Source: an uncultured Archangium sp. (GTDB lineage: Bacteria > Myxococcota > Myxococcia > Myxococcales > Myxococcaceae). Taken from it: 7,553 bases of DNA. The position numbers were made by a program, and so were the translations under genes. Below, piece after piece: positions 1 to 5,481 of this stretch. Below the pieces are notes generated by a model. The model was not told the origin of the DNA. It did no database searches and saw nothing but the letters and a program-made list of their open reading frames with translations. Numbering within the stretch: the stretch's first letter is position 1; each line of letters starts with the position of its first letter. The stretch is from positions 1 through 7,553 of the forward strand of contig CALNBU010000821.1 in assembly GCA_937875615.1 (NCBI GenBank), written 5' to 3'.

Positions 1-632
1 CGCCTCGCGGACCGCCGCCTCCTGCGCCGTCCACGTCGCGCGGGCCTGCGAGAAGGGCAACCGCCAGAAGCCGGCGGTGCCGCCGTGCAGGCGCAGTGTG
101 GCCACCGTCAGCGCGTCGAGCAGCGCCCGGTCGTGGGACACCAGCACCCCGACGCCGTGGAAGTCGCGCAGCGCCTCCAGCAGCAGCGCCCGCCCGGCCT
201 CGTCGAGGTGGTTGGTGGGCTCGTCCAGCAGCAGCACCCCGGGCTCGCTCCACAGCGGGCGAGCGCCGCGCCCACCTGCCAGCGCTTGCGCTCTCCGGGC
301 GACAGCGTGGGCCAGCGCTCCAGCTGCTCCGGCTCGAGTCGCAGCCGCCCGTGGAGCCGCCGCGCCAGCCCGTCGCCGGCCCAGGCGAAGGCGGCGCTGA
401 CGGGCGCCTCGACGCGCTGGTCGCAGCACACCACCTGCGCGTCCCGGGGCTCGAAGTGGAGCTGGCCTGAGGTGGGCGTCCACGCCCGGCTCAGCAGCCG
501 CAGCAGGGTGCTCTTGCCGGCGCCGTTGGCGCCCACCAGGCCGGTCCAGCCGGGCGTGAGGTGAAAGGTGACGTCGCTGAACAGCGGGACCTCGAACGAC
601 CAGGACAGCGCAGACGCGCGAAGGGATGACAT
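1..632 (-). pseudogene. ABC-F family ATP-binding protein, 5' part, apparent frameshift, runs off the left edge
   Basis: Encodes the start of an ABC ATPase without membrane segments. Reading from ATG at 632, the protein shows Walker A GANGAGKST (residues 34-42) and the ABC signature LSPGE (110-114). After Arg126 (codon 257-255) this frame turns into Cys/Trp-rich nonsense and stops at 110-108. Adding one base near 251-257 restores a frame that stays open to base 1 and reads LLLDEPTNHLD (about 234-202) and an H-loop VSHDR (His about 136-134). DEPTNHLD is the Walker B signature typical of ABC-F proteins, soluble twin-cassette ATPases that act on the ribosome; some protect it from antibiotics. Only the first cassette is visible, so subfamily and substrate cannot be judged. 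A GGAG ribosome site (643-640) lies 7 bases before the ATG. The break looks like loss of one C in a CC pair; it could be a real mutation or a sequencing error. Family call is firm; the pseudogene status is less so. Confidence 0.8.
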
Positions 633-793
633 ACGGGAGCTCCGGGGGGTGAAAGAGAGAAGGAGATGACGCGCCCACCGCGGGGGGGGCGGGGCGGTCT
701 CTGCTGCAAGGATGCGGCGGTCTCTTTCAGCGCATGGAGCGGGCCCGTTGAAGCCCGAGCACCAGTCATAACCTTTGTGCGAAGGTCGCCGCC
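633..793. promoter_or_regulatory. Divergent spacer with a 10-bp direct repeat
   Basis: This spacer separates the minus-strand ABC-F gene from the plus-strand coiled-coil gene, so both promoters should lie here. The 10-mer GGCGGTCTCT occurs twice in the same orientation, at 693-702 and 716-725, 23 bases apart (about two helical turns), which could suit a regulator bound to one face of the DNA. A ribosome site GAAGG (781-785) serves the ATG at 794. No convincing -35/-10 pair was found. Promoter role is inferred from position only. Confidence 0.35.
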
Positions 794-1567
794 ATGAATC
801 GTGCGCTGCCCGTCGCCGCCCTCTGCGTCTCGTTGCTCGCGCTGGCCTTCGCGCTGGTGCCGCGCGGCGAGGTGGTGGCGCCGCCGATGGCGCTGGCGCC
901 TGAGCCCGCGCTGAGCGACGACGAGGCCGAGTTCCTCAAGCGGCGCGTGGAGCTGCTGGAGGACGACAACCGCGCGCTGTGGGACCGCGTGGTGCAGCTC
1001 GAGCGGCGGAGCCCCACGGCGCCGGGCGTGGCGGCGGCGCCTGCGGGCCTGGCGGCGGAGGTGGAGAAGCTGCGCTCCGAGCTGCGCAGCGTGATGAGCG
1101 GCGAGGTGCTGACCGACGAGGCTGGCCGCGGCGCCATCAAGGAGCTGCTGCGCGAGGTGCAGTCAGACCAGCAGCGCGAGCGCGCCCAACAGGTCGAGGA
1201 GCGCCGGCGCGAGCAGGCCGTGCAGCAGCAGCAGCGCTGGAAGGACTTCGCCGGCACCGCGAAGCTGTCCTACGCGGCGGAGCAGAAGCTGAACGAGCGC
1301 CTCGAGCTGGAGACCGCGGAGCGCACCCGAAAGATGGAGCAGCTCCGGCTGGGCCAGGCCACCTGGCAGGAGGTGTCGGAGTTCCTGCGGACGCAGCGTC
1401 GGGAGACCGACTCGGCCATGGGCGCGCTCCTCGACGAGTCGCAGACCCAGCAGTACCAGCAGCTCCGGCGCAGCGACGGCCGGACCGGCGGTGGAGAGAG
1501 CCTGGGCGCTCGCGGCGCGGAGGGCGGTCGCCAGGGTGGGCGCGGCGGTCAGCGGCAGGCGCCCTAG
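794..1567 (+). CDS. Signal-anchored coiled-coil exported protein, function unknown
   Basis: A 257-residue protein that I do not recognise by family name. Residues 5-22 form one hydrophobic segment after a short basic start (MNR), which looks like an uncleaved signal anchor or a signal peptide without an obvious cleavage site, so the rest should face the periplasm. The remainder is charged and helical: heptad-like stretches at about 41-72, 87-101 and 115-150 (rich in Q, E and R) predict coiled coils. A helical stretch at about 156-226 contains TWQEVSEFL and LLDESQTQQYQQL, loosely recalling the helical Spy/LTxxQ periplasmic proteins; this is a weak analogy only. The tail (229-257) is Gly/Arg-rich and probably disordered. 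The start is ATG with GAAGG 8 bases upstream. It converges on the graspetide ligase gene and overlaps it by four bases, sharing CTAG as both stops. A functional link to the ligase is not shown. Confidence 0.85.
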   Translation: MNRALPVAALCVSLLALAFALVPRGEVVAPPMALAPEPALSDDEAEFLKRRVELLEDDNRALWDRVVQLERRSPTAPGVAAAPAGLAAEVEKLRSELRSVMSGEVLTDEAGRGAIKELLREVQSDQQRERAQQVEERRREQAVQQQQRWKDFAGTAKLSYAAEQKLNERLELETAERTRKMEQLRLGQATWQEVSEFLRTQRRETDSAMGALLDESQTQQYQQLRRSDGRTGGGESLGARGAEGGRQGGRGGQRQAP

Positions 1568-2520
1568 GCCGGGTTTCTCGACCCCAGCACCAGCTCGGCG
1601 ATGGCGCGGCTGATGGGGTGGCCCAGCTTCCACTCCACGTCGAGGTAGATGGGCGAGCTGTTGAGCTCGAGGAAGACCCAGCGGCCGTCGCTGGTCCGCT
1701 TGATGTCGATGCCCGCGAAGAGCAGCCCGCACAGGCGCGCGGCGCGCCGGCACAGCTCGGCCACCTCGGCCGGCAGCGTCACCTCTTCATAGGTGGCCGC
1801 GCCCGAGGCGTAGGTGGGGTCTCCGCGGAAGTCGAGGTGCTGCGCGGGTGTGCGGATGGCGACGCTGGAGACGATGTCGTCACCGGCTAGCATCACGCGC
1901 AGGTCGTCGCCGTCGACGCGCTCCTGGAAGATGACCGGCGAGAGCGTCACCGCGCTCAGGTCCTTCATCCGCGCGTCGTCGAGCGGCTGCGTCAGGGCGC
2001 CACCCATCAGCGGTTTGTAGATGACCTCGCCCACCTCGGCGCGGAAGGCGCGCACCGCCTCGGGGTCGTTGCTCAGCAGCGTCTTCGGTACCTGCGCGCC
2101 CACGGTGCGCAGCGCGTGGAGCTGGAACGGCTTGTACTGCAGCACGCTGGCCGCCTGAGGTCCGTTCACCAGGCGCACGCCGCGCTCCTGCAGCGAGAGC
2201 AGCCAGGCGATGTAGAACGAGGCGCGCTCCCGCTCCTGCATGTAGCGGATGAACCAGTCTTCGTAGAGCACCAGCTCTTCGTCTTTTTCGAAGGCCGGCG
2301 CGTAGGCCGCGGGGATGCCGCGCAGGTAGAAGCCGGTGAGCTCGCTGGTGTCGACGCCCCGGTAGATGAAGCGCCCGTCGCGCTCGGAGAGCGGGAGGCC
2401 TCGGGCCAGCGCCGAGGGGCTGATGAGGAGAGGTTCCGCACCAAGCGCCTGTAATTCCTGGGAGACGCGTTGAACCTGACGGTCTTCCTCGTTGCCAAAA
2501 ATGCCAACCCGGCGTGCCAT
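1564..2520 (-). CDS. ATP-grasp graspetide synthetase (omega-ester-forming peptide ligase)
   Basis: Predicted RimK/MdnC-like ATP-grasp ligase that activates Glu side chains of the adjacent precursor as acyl phosphates and joins them to Thr hydroxyls as esters. Visible in the 318 residues: an N-terminal GIFGNEEDRQVQRV segment (6-19), a nucleotide-binding lysine in VIYKPLMGG (Lys169), the FQERVDGDDLRV strand (198-209), Asp272 in GIDIKR, and the metal-binding ELNSSP (Glu285, Asn287). These match the intact ATP-grasp fold, and the length is usual for graspetide ligases. Its start lies only 69 bases from that of the repeat precursor, on the opposite strand, the expected enzyme-substrate arrangement. 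ATG at 2520 (MARRVG) is chosen; a TTG at 2532 would add four residues and has a weak GAGAAG five bases upstream, so either is possible. Ester rather than amide chemistry is inferred from the Thr/Glu core of the partner. Confidence 0.9.
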   Translation of the reverse strand: MARRVGIFGNEEDRQVQRVSQELQALGAEPLLISPSALARGLPLSERDGRFIYRGVDTSELTGFYLRGIPAAYAPAFEKDEELVLYEDWFIRYMQERERASFYIAWLLSLQERGVRLVNGPQAASVLQYKPFQLHALRTVGAQVPKTLLSNDPEAVRAFRAEVGEVIYKPLMGGALTQPLDDARMKDLSAVTLSPVIFQERVDGDDLRVMLAGDDIVSSVAIRTPAQHLDFRGDPTYASGAATYEEVTLPAEVAELCRRAARLCGLLFAGIDIKRTSDGRWVFLELNSSPIYLDVEWKLGHPISRAIAELVLGSRNPA

Positions 2521-2532
2521 TTCTGCGGGCAA

Positions 2533-2589
2533 CTTAGCTTCTCAGGTGGGGATAATGGAAAAAACCACATACACGAGAAGGAGAAACCC
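2533..2589 (+). promoter_or_regulatory. Divergent control region of the graspetide pair, with precursor ribosome site
   Basis: The short spacer is clearly richer in A/T than its surroundings, typical of a promoter in such a genome. GATAAT at 2551-2556 is five of six to a -10 box for the plus-strand precursor, but no good -35 box sits 16-18 bases upstream. AAGGAG at 2578-2583 lies six bases before the ATG at 2590 and is the strongest ribosome site in the window. It fixes the precursor start and argues for high translation. The ligase promoter must also be here or just inside the precursor gene. Confidence 0.5.
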
Positions 2590-3414
2590 ATGACGGTTCG
2601 CGGTCCGAAGAAGCCGAGTTTCGTGAAGTACGAGTTGCCGAAGGCCCAGAAGGCGCCTCCGCAGCGCACCACGCAGGCCGTCGGTGAAGAAGGTGGAGAT
2701 CGGCCGCCGGGAGATTCGTGGGACCGTACCTCGCGGGCGGTGGGCGAAGAGGGCGGCAGCAAGCCGCCGGACGCGACGACGCAGGCAGTGGGCGAAGAGG
2801 GCGGAAGCAAGCCGCCGGACGCGACGACGCAGGCAGTGGGCGAAGAGGGCGGCAGTAAGCCGCCGGACGCGACGACGCAGGCGGTGGGCGAAGAGGGTGG
2901 CAGCAAGCCGCCGTACGACGTCACCACCATGGCAGTGGGTGAAGAAGGCGGCGAGCCCACCACGAAGGCGTTGGGCGAAGAAGGCGGCGAGGTGACGACG
3001 CTGGCGGTGGGTGAAGAAGGCGGTGAGCCCACCACGAAGGCGCTGGGCGAAGAGGGCGGCGCGACGACGCTGGCGGTAGGCGAAGAAGGCGGAGACCCCG
3101 GCCCCACCACACGCGCCATCGGTGAAGAAGGCGGCGAGGTAACGACGCTGGCGGTAGGCGAAGAAGGCGGAGACCCCGGCCCCACCACGCGCGCCATCGG
3201 TGAAGAGGGCGGCGAGGTGACGACGCAGGCGGTGGGCGAAGAAGGCGGAGACCCCGGCCCCACTACGAAGGCGCTGGGCGAAGAGGGTGGCGAAGTGACG
3301 ACGCTGGCGGTGGGTGAAGAAGGCGGCGAGCCCACCACGAAGGCGATGGGCGAAGAGGGCGGCGCGACGACGCTGGCCGTGGGCGAAGAAGGCGGCGGCG
3401 GCGAGCCGTCGTAA
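2590..3414 (+). CDS. Multi-core graspetide precursor with 18 TTxxxxEE repeats (plesiocin type)
   Basis: A 274-residue ribosomal peptide precursor. Residues 1-26 form a basic leader (three Arg, four Lys, one Glu) containing PSFVKYEL (9-16), which resembles the PFFARFL recognition helix of microviridin leaders. Residues 27-269 are 18 ten-residue cores, TT[Q/R/M/K/L]A[V/L/I/M]GEEGG, joined by short linkers (SKPPDA, EP, EV, DPGP or a single A), followed by GGEPS. Core 2 reads TS instead of TT. TTxxxxEE is the group-2 graspetide core: in plesiocin, each core folds into a hairpin closed by two Thr-Glu side-chain esters. All 18 cores keep both Glu residues, so up to 36 esters are possible. There is no Cys and no signal peptide. 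ATG 2590 is chosen over upstream in-frame starts because AAGGAG lies six bases before it and the reading frame upstream is antisense to the ligase gene. Ligase partner: the divergent ATP-grasp gene. Bioactivity unknown; graspetides of known function include protease inhibitors. Confidence 0.92.
   Translation: MTVRGPKKPSFVKYELPKAQKAPPQRTTQAVGEEGGDRPPGDSWDRTSRAVGEEGGSKPPDATTQAVGEEGGSKPPDATTQAVGEEGGSKPPDATTQAVGEEGGSKPPYDVTTMAVGEEGGEPTTKALGEEGGEVTTLAVGEEGGEPTTKALGEEGGATTLAVGEEGGDPGPTTRAIGEEGGEVTTLAVGEEGGDPGPTTRAIGEEGGEVTTQAVGEEGGDPGPTTKALGEEGGEVTTLAVGEEGGEPTTKAMGEEGGATTLAVGEEGGGGEPS
2728..2919 (+). repeat. 48-bp tandem repeat, four copies (cores 2-5)
   Basis: Units begin at 2728, 2776, 2824 and 2872. 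Each encodes one core plus a SKPPDA linker (16 residues); the last linker is altered to SKPPYDV, one residue longer. Copies 2 and 3 differ only at a few third positions, which suggests recent tandem duplication. The Pro/Lys linker occurs nowhere else in the array, so this block expanded separately from the downstream dyads. Confidence 0.9.
2959..3396 (+). repeat. Higher-order repeat: six basic/neutral core dyads with a duplicated four-core block
   Basis: Cores 7-18 alternate strictly between a basic third residue (K or R) and L or Q. The linker inside each dyad is EV or A, and between dyads EP or DPGP. The block of cores 7-10 (2959-3093) is repeated as cores 15-18 (3262-3396), 45 residues each, differing only by Leu to Met at one position. 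Between them, cores 11-12 with their linker (3106-3183) are repeated as 13-14 (3184-3261), differing only by Leu to Gln. The first Thr codon is ACG in every L/Q core and ACC or ACT in every K/R core, so the dyad was the unit copied. Confidence 0.85.
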
Positions 3415-3421
3415 CGTCTGA

Positions 3422-3458
3422 GGCAGCCCGTTTCGTGCGCGGCGCGAGACGGGCTGCC
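3422..3458. terminator. Hairpin between converging genes, likely bidirectional terminator
   Basis: GGCAGCCCGT (3422-3431) pairs perfectly with ACGGGCTGCC (3449-3458). The stem can continue inward through 3438/3442 with two G-T wobbles. It lies in the 49-base gap between the precursor stop and the stop of the minus-strand operon, so it could end transcription from both sides. No clear T-run follows on either strand, so intrinsic termination may be inefficient; it could also act as an mRNA-stabilising 3' structure. Confidence 0.7.
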
Positions 3459-3463
3459 AGGCT

Positions 3464-5410
3464 TCAGCGCAGCTGTTGTTCCAGCAGGTCGCGCGCAATC
3501 TTGAGGAAGTTCTCCTCGGTCAGCACGCCCACCAGCTTCTGGTCGAGGAGCACCGGCACGCAGCCGATGCGCTTGTCCTTCATCAAGGAGATGGCCTCCA
3601 GCGTCGGCGTCTCCGGCGTGACGGTGAGGACGTCGGTGCGCATCAGCTCGCTCACCGGCACGTCCTTGGTGATGCCGCCGTTGGTGAGGAAGCGCAGCAC
3701 GGCCCGGTGAGAGACGAGGCCCACCAGCTCGTGGGCCTTGTTTTCGACCAGCACGTAGCGCACCCGCTCCCAGCTCATGATGTTGGCCACCAGGTCGACG
3801 GCGTCGTCGGCCTCCACGGTGAAGAGCTGGGTGGTCATGAACTGCTCGACGCGCTGGTAGGTGTGCTTCGTCTGCCCCGCCTCTTCCAGTTTCGCGTGCT
3901 CCCATTCAGACACGGGCTTCCCCTCTCTCTGTCGGTTGACGGTGGCGGCGACGAGCGCGGCCTGTCGCTGGCCGGCGCTCCCGTTGTCCTTCATGGCGTG
4001 CAGCGACTGGGTGAGCCAGCGGGCGCCGGTGCGGCCCGAGCGCATGCGGGCGTCGATGATGCCCAGGTAGCGGGCGATGTCGGCCTCGTCGACGCGCTGG
4101 GCGCGCAGGCCCTCCTCGGCCACCGGCAGCAGCACGTCGAGGATGAGGTCTCGCGCGGTCAGCTCCTTGCCGTCGAGCCAGTACATCGGCGCCATGTAGC
4201 CCTCGCGCGCCGCCGCGTAGAAGTTGCCGGCGGCGTGGTCGAAGTCGATGCGCCGGGTCACGTCTTCTTCGCGCTGCCCGAGGCCCACCATGGCGCCGCA
4301 CCAGAAGGCGGCGTTGGCCACCTCGTCGGGCACCGAGGGCCCGGCGGGCATCACCCGGTTCTCGATGCGCAGGTGCGGCTTGCCGTCGATGATGCCGTAG
4401 CAGGCGCGGTTCCAGCGGTAGATGGTGCCGTTGTGCAGCCGCAGCGCCTTGAGCTCCGGGACGCCGCCGTCGGCCAACACCCGGAGCGGGTCTTCATCGG
4501 AGGAGGAGCCCACCAGCGCGCGGAAGCGCACGATGTCCTCGCGGAAGATGTCGGTGATGTCGCGCTCGATGTAGCGGGTGCCGAAGTTGACGCGGCTGGT
4601 CTCGTTGCGGAGGTGCTGCGTCTTGCTGCGCGTGTCGACGGACTGCTGGAACAGCGCGATGCGCGTCTCCGCCCACAGCCGCTTGCCGAACAGCAGCGGC
4701 GAGTTGCAGGAGATGCTCATGGTGGGGCCGGCCAGCACCTGGGCCAGGTTGTACTGGCGCACGAAGTCGTCGGCGTCGACCTGCAGGTGCACCTGGAAGC
4801 TGGAGTTGCAGGCCTCCATCATCACCGAGTCGTGGGCGAGCACCAGCTCGTCGAGCCCCTTGATGGAGAACTCGAAGTCGCCGCCGCGCATCGCCTGCAC
4901 CACCTTCGAGAGGGCGAGGTAGCGCGGGCTGGGCACCATGTTCTTCATGCCCAGGTCGACCTTGCGCATGGTGGGCAGGATGCCGACCAGCACCGCGTGG
5001 AGCCCCAGCTCGTCGGCGGCGGCCCAGGTCTGCTTCATCAGCGAGGTCAGCTCCCGCTCCAGGCGCGAGAAGCCGTCGCCGGAGAAGTTCTGCGGCGCCG
5101 CGTTCATCTCGAGCTGGAAGGCGCCCAGCTCGGTGGTGAAGTGCGGGTCCTTCAGCCGCTCCAGCATCGGCATGATGGCCGGCACCGGGGTGTAGGAGGC
5201 GTCGGTGAGGAAGAGCTCCTGCTCGGCGCCGATGCGGCGCACGCCCTTCTCGAAGAGGCCGTCTTTGAGCATCCGCTCCAGCGCCTTCAGGTCTGAGAGC
5301 ACCGCGCGGACGAAGGCGCGACCGCTCTTCGGGTCGCGTTCAGCATCGATTTTTTTATGGGCTCGAGTTGTCTCGTTGCTCAGACAGCCTCCGGGGGAGG
5401 TCCCAAGCAT
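3464..5410 (-). CDS. GCS2-family carboxylate-amine ligase with C-terminal CBS pair
   Basis: A 648-residue fusion. Residues about 50-470 are a glutamate-cysteine ligase type 2 (GCS2) fold: GAEQELFL (61-68) carries the acidic metal/ATP motif, with ELGAFQLEMN (94-103), SSFQVHLQVD (203-212), SISCNSPLLFG (232-242) and RIENRVMPAG (348-357) as further conserved stretches. Family members couple an amine to a carboxylate through an acyl phosphate; the substrate here cannot be told from sequence and true gamma-Glu-Cys synthesis is not implied. Residues about 520-578 and 586-642 are two CBS motifs, which usually form one module that binds adenine nucleotides and regulates the attached enzyme. Last gene of the minus-strand trio, 71 bases after the hydrolase gene. 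ATG 5410 lacks a ribosome site. GGAGG at 5392-5388 sits four bases before an in-frame CTG (5383), so the true start may lie nine codons in. A seven-A run at 5357-5350 falls within the N-terminal region. Confidence 0.88.
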   Translation of the reverse strand: MLGTSPGGCLSNETTRAHKKIDAERDPKSGRAFVRAVLSDLKALERMLKDGLFEKGVRRIGAEQELFLTDASYTPVPAIMPMLERLKDPHFTTELGAFQLEMNAAPQNFSGDGFSRLERELTSLMKQTWAAADELGLHAVLVGILPTMRKVDLGMKNMVPSPRYLALSKVVQAMRGGDFEFSIKGLDELVLAHDSVMMEACNSSFQVHLQVDADDFVRQYNLAQVLAGPTMSISCNSPLLFGKRLWAETRIALFQQSVDTRSKTQHLRNETSRVNFGTRYIERDITDIFREDIVRFRALVGSSSDEDPLRVLADGGVPELKALRLHNGTIYRWNRACYGIIDGKPHLRIENRVMPAGPSVPDEVANAAFWCGAMVGLGQREEDVTRRIDFDHAAGNFYAAAREGYMAPMYWLDGKELTARDLILDVLLPVAEEGLRAQRVDEADIARYLGIIDARMRSGRTGARWLTQSLHAMKDNGSAGQRQAALVAATVNRQREGKPVSEWEHAKLEEAGQTKHTYQRVEQFMTTQLFTVEADDAVDLVANIMSWERVRYVLVENKAHELVGLVSHRAVLRFLTNGGITKDVPVSELMRTDVLTVTPETPTLEAISLMKDKRIGCVPVLLDQKLVGVLTEENFLKIARDLLEQQLR

Positions 5411-5481
5411 GCGACAAGGGCGCGGGTGGTTTCAACAACTGGTGTGCGCCGCGTCAAAGGAGGCGCCCCGGTCGCGCCGGC

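Larger units (their letters stand above)
2668..3396 (+). repeat. Coding array of 18 ten-residue core repeats
   Basis: Each 30-bp unit encodes TTxAxGEEGG. Cores start at residues 27, 47, 63, 79, 95, 112, 124, 136, 148, 159, 173, 185, 199, 211, 225, 237, 249 and 260 of the precursor. Linkers are 10, 6, 6, 6, 7, 2, 2, 2, 1, 4, 2, 4, 2, 4, 2, 2 and 1 residues long. Synonymous differences between copies are common while the motif residues stay fixed, so the peptide, not only the DNA, appears to be conserved. This is a coding repeat, not a CRISPR array: units are translated and spacers are not unique. Confidence 0.95.

Noticed and set aside
748..772. TTGAAG and CATAAC as a -35/-10 pair before the coiled-coil gene.
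   Set aside because: The spacer is only 13 bases, too short for a sigma-70 type promoter.
666..797. 43-codon plus-strand frame ending in an ATGA overlap with the start of the coiled-coil gene.
   Set aside because: The AGGAG sits directly against the ATG with no spacing, and composition is not protein-like; it could be an upstream ORF but there is no positive support.
2470..2589. In-frame upstream extension of the repeat protein.
   Set aside because: It lies partly inside the ligase gene on the other strand, and AAGGAG before ATG 2590 defines a much better start.
2668..3396. Regular repeats resembling a CRISPR array.
   Set aside because: Units are translated in one frame, imperfect, separated by 3-30 base linkers that are themselves repeated, and no cas gene is present.
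2166..3905. Long minus-strand open frame with PPSSPTA-type repeats, plus a second one at 2542-3498.
   Set aside because: These are antisense shadows of the repeat gene; stops are rare because of G+C content and the periodic sequence. They run across three real genes and have no ribosome site or domain.
3476..5296. 606-residue plus-strand open frame opposite the GCS2 gene.
   Set aside because: His/Val/Gly-rich low-complexity translation, a typical antisense artefact of high-G+C coding DNA; the minus frame has clear GCS2 and CBS motifs.
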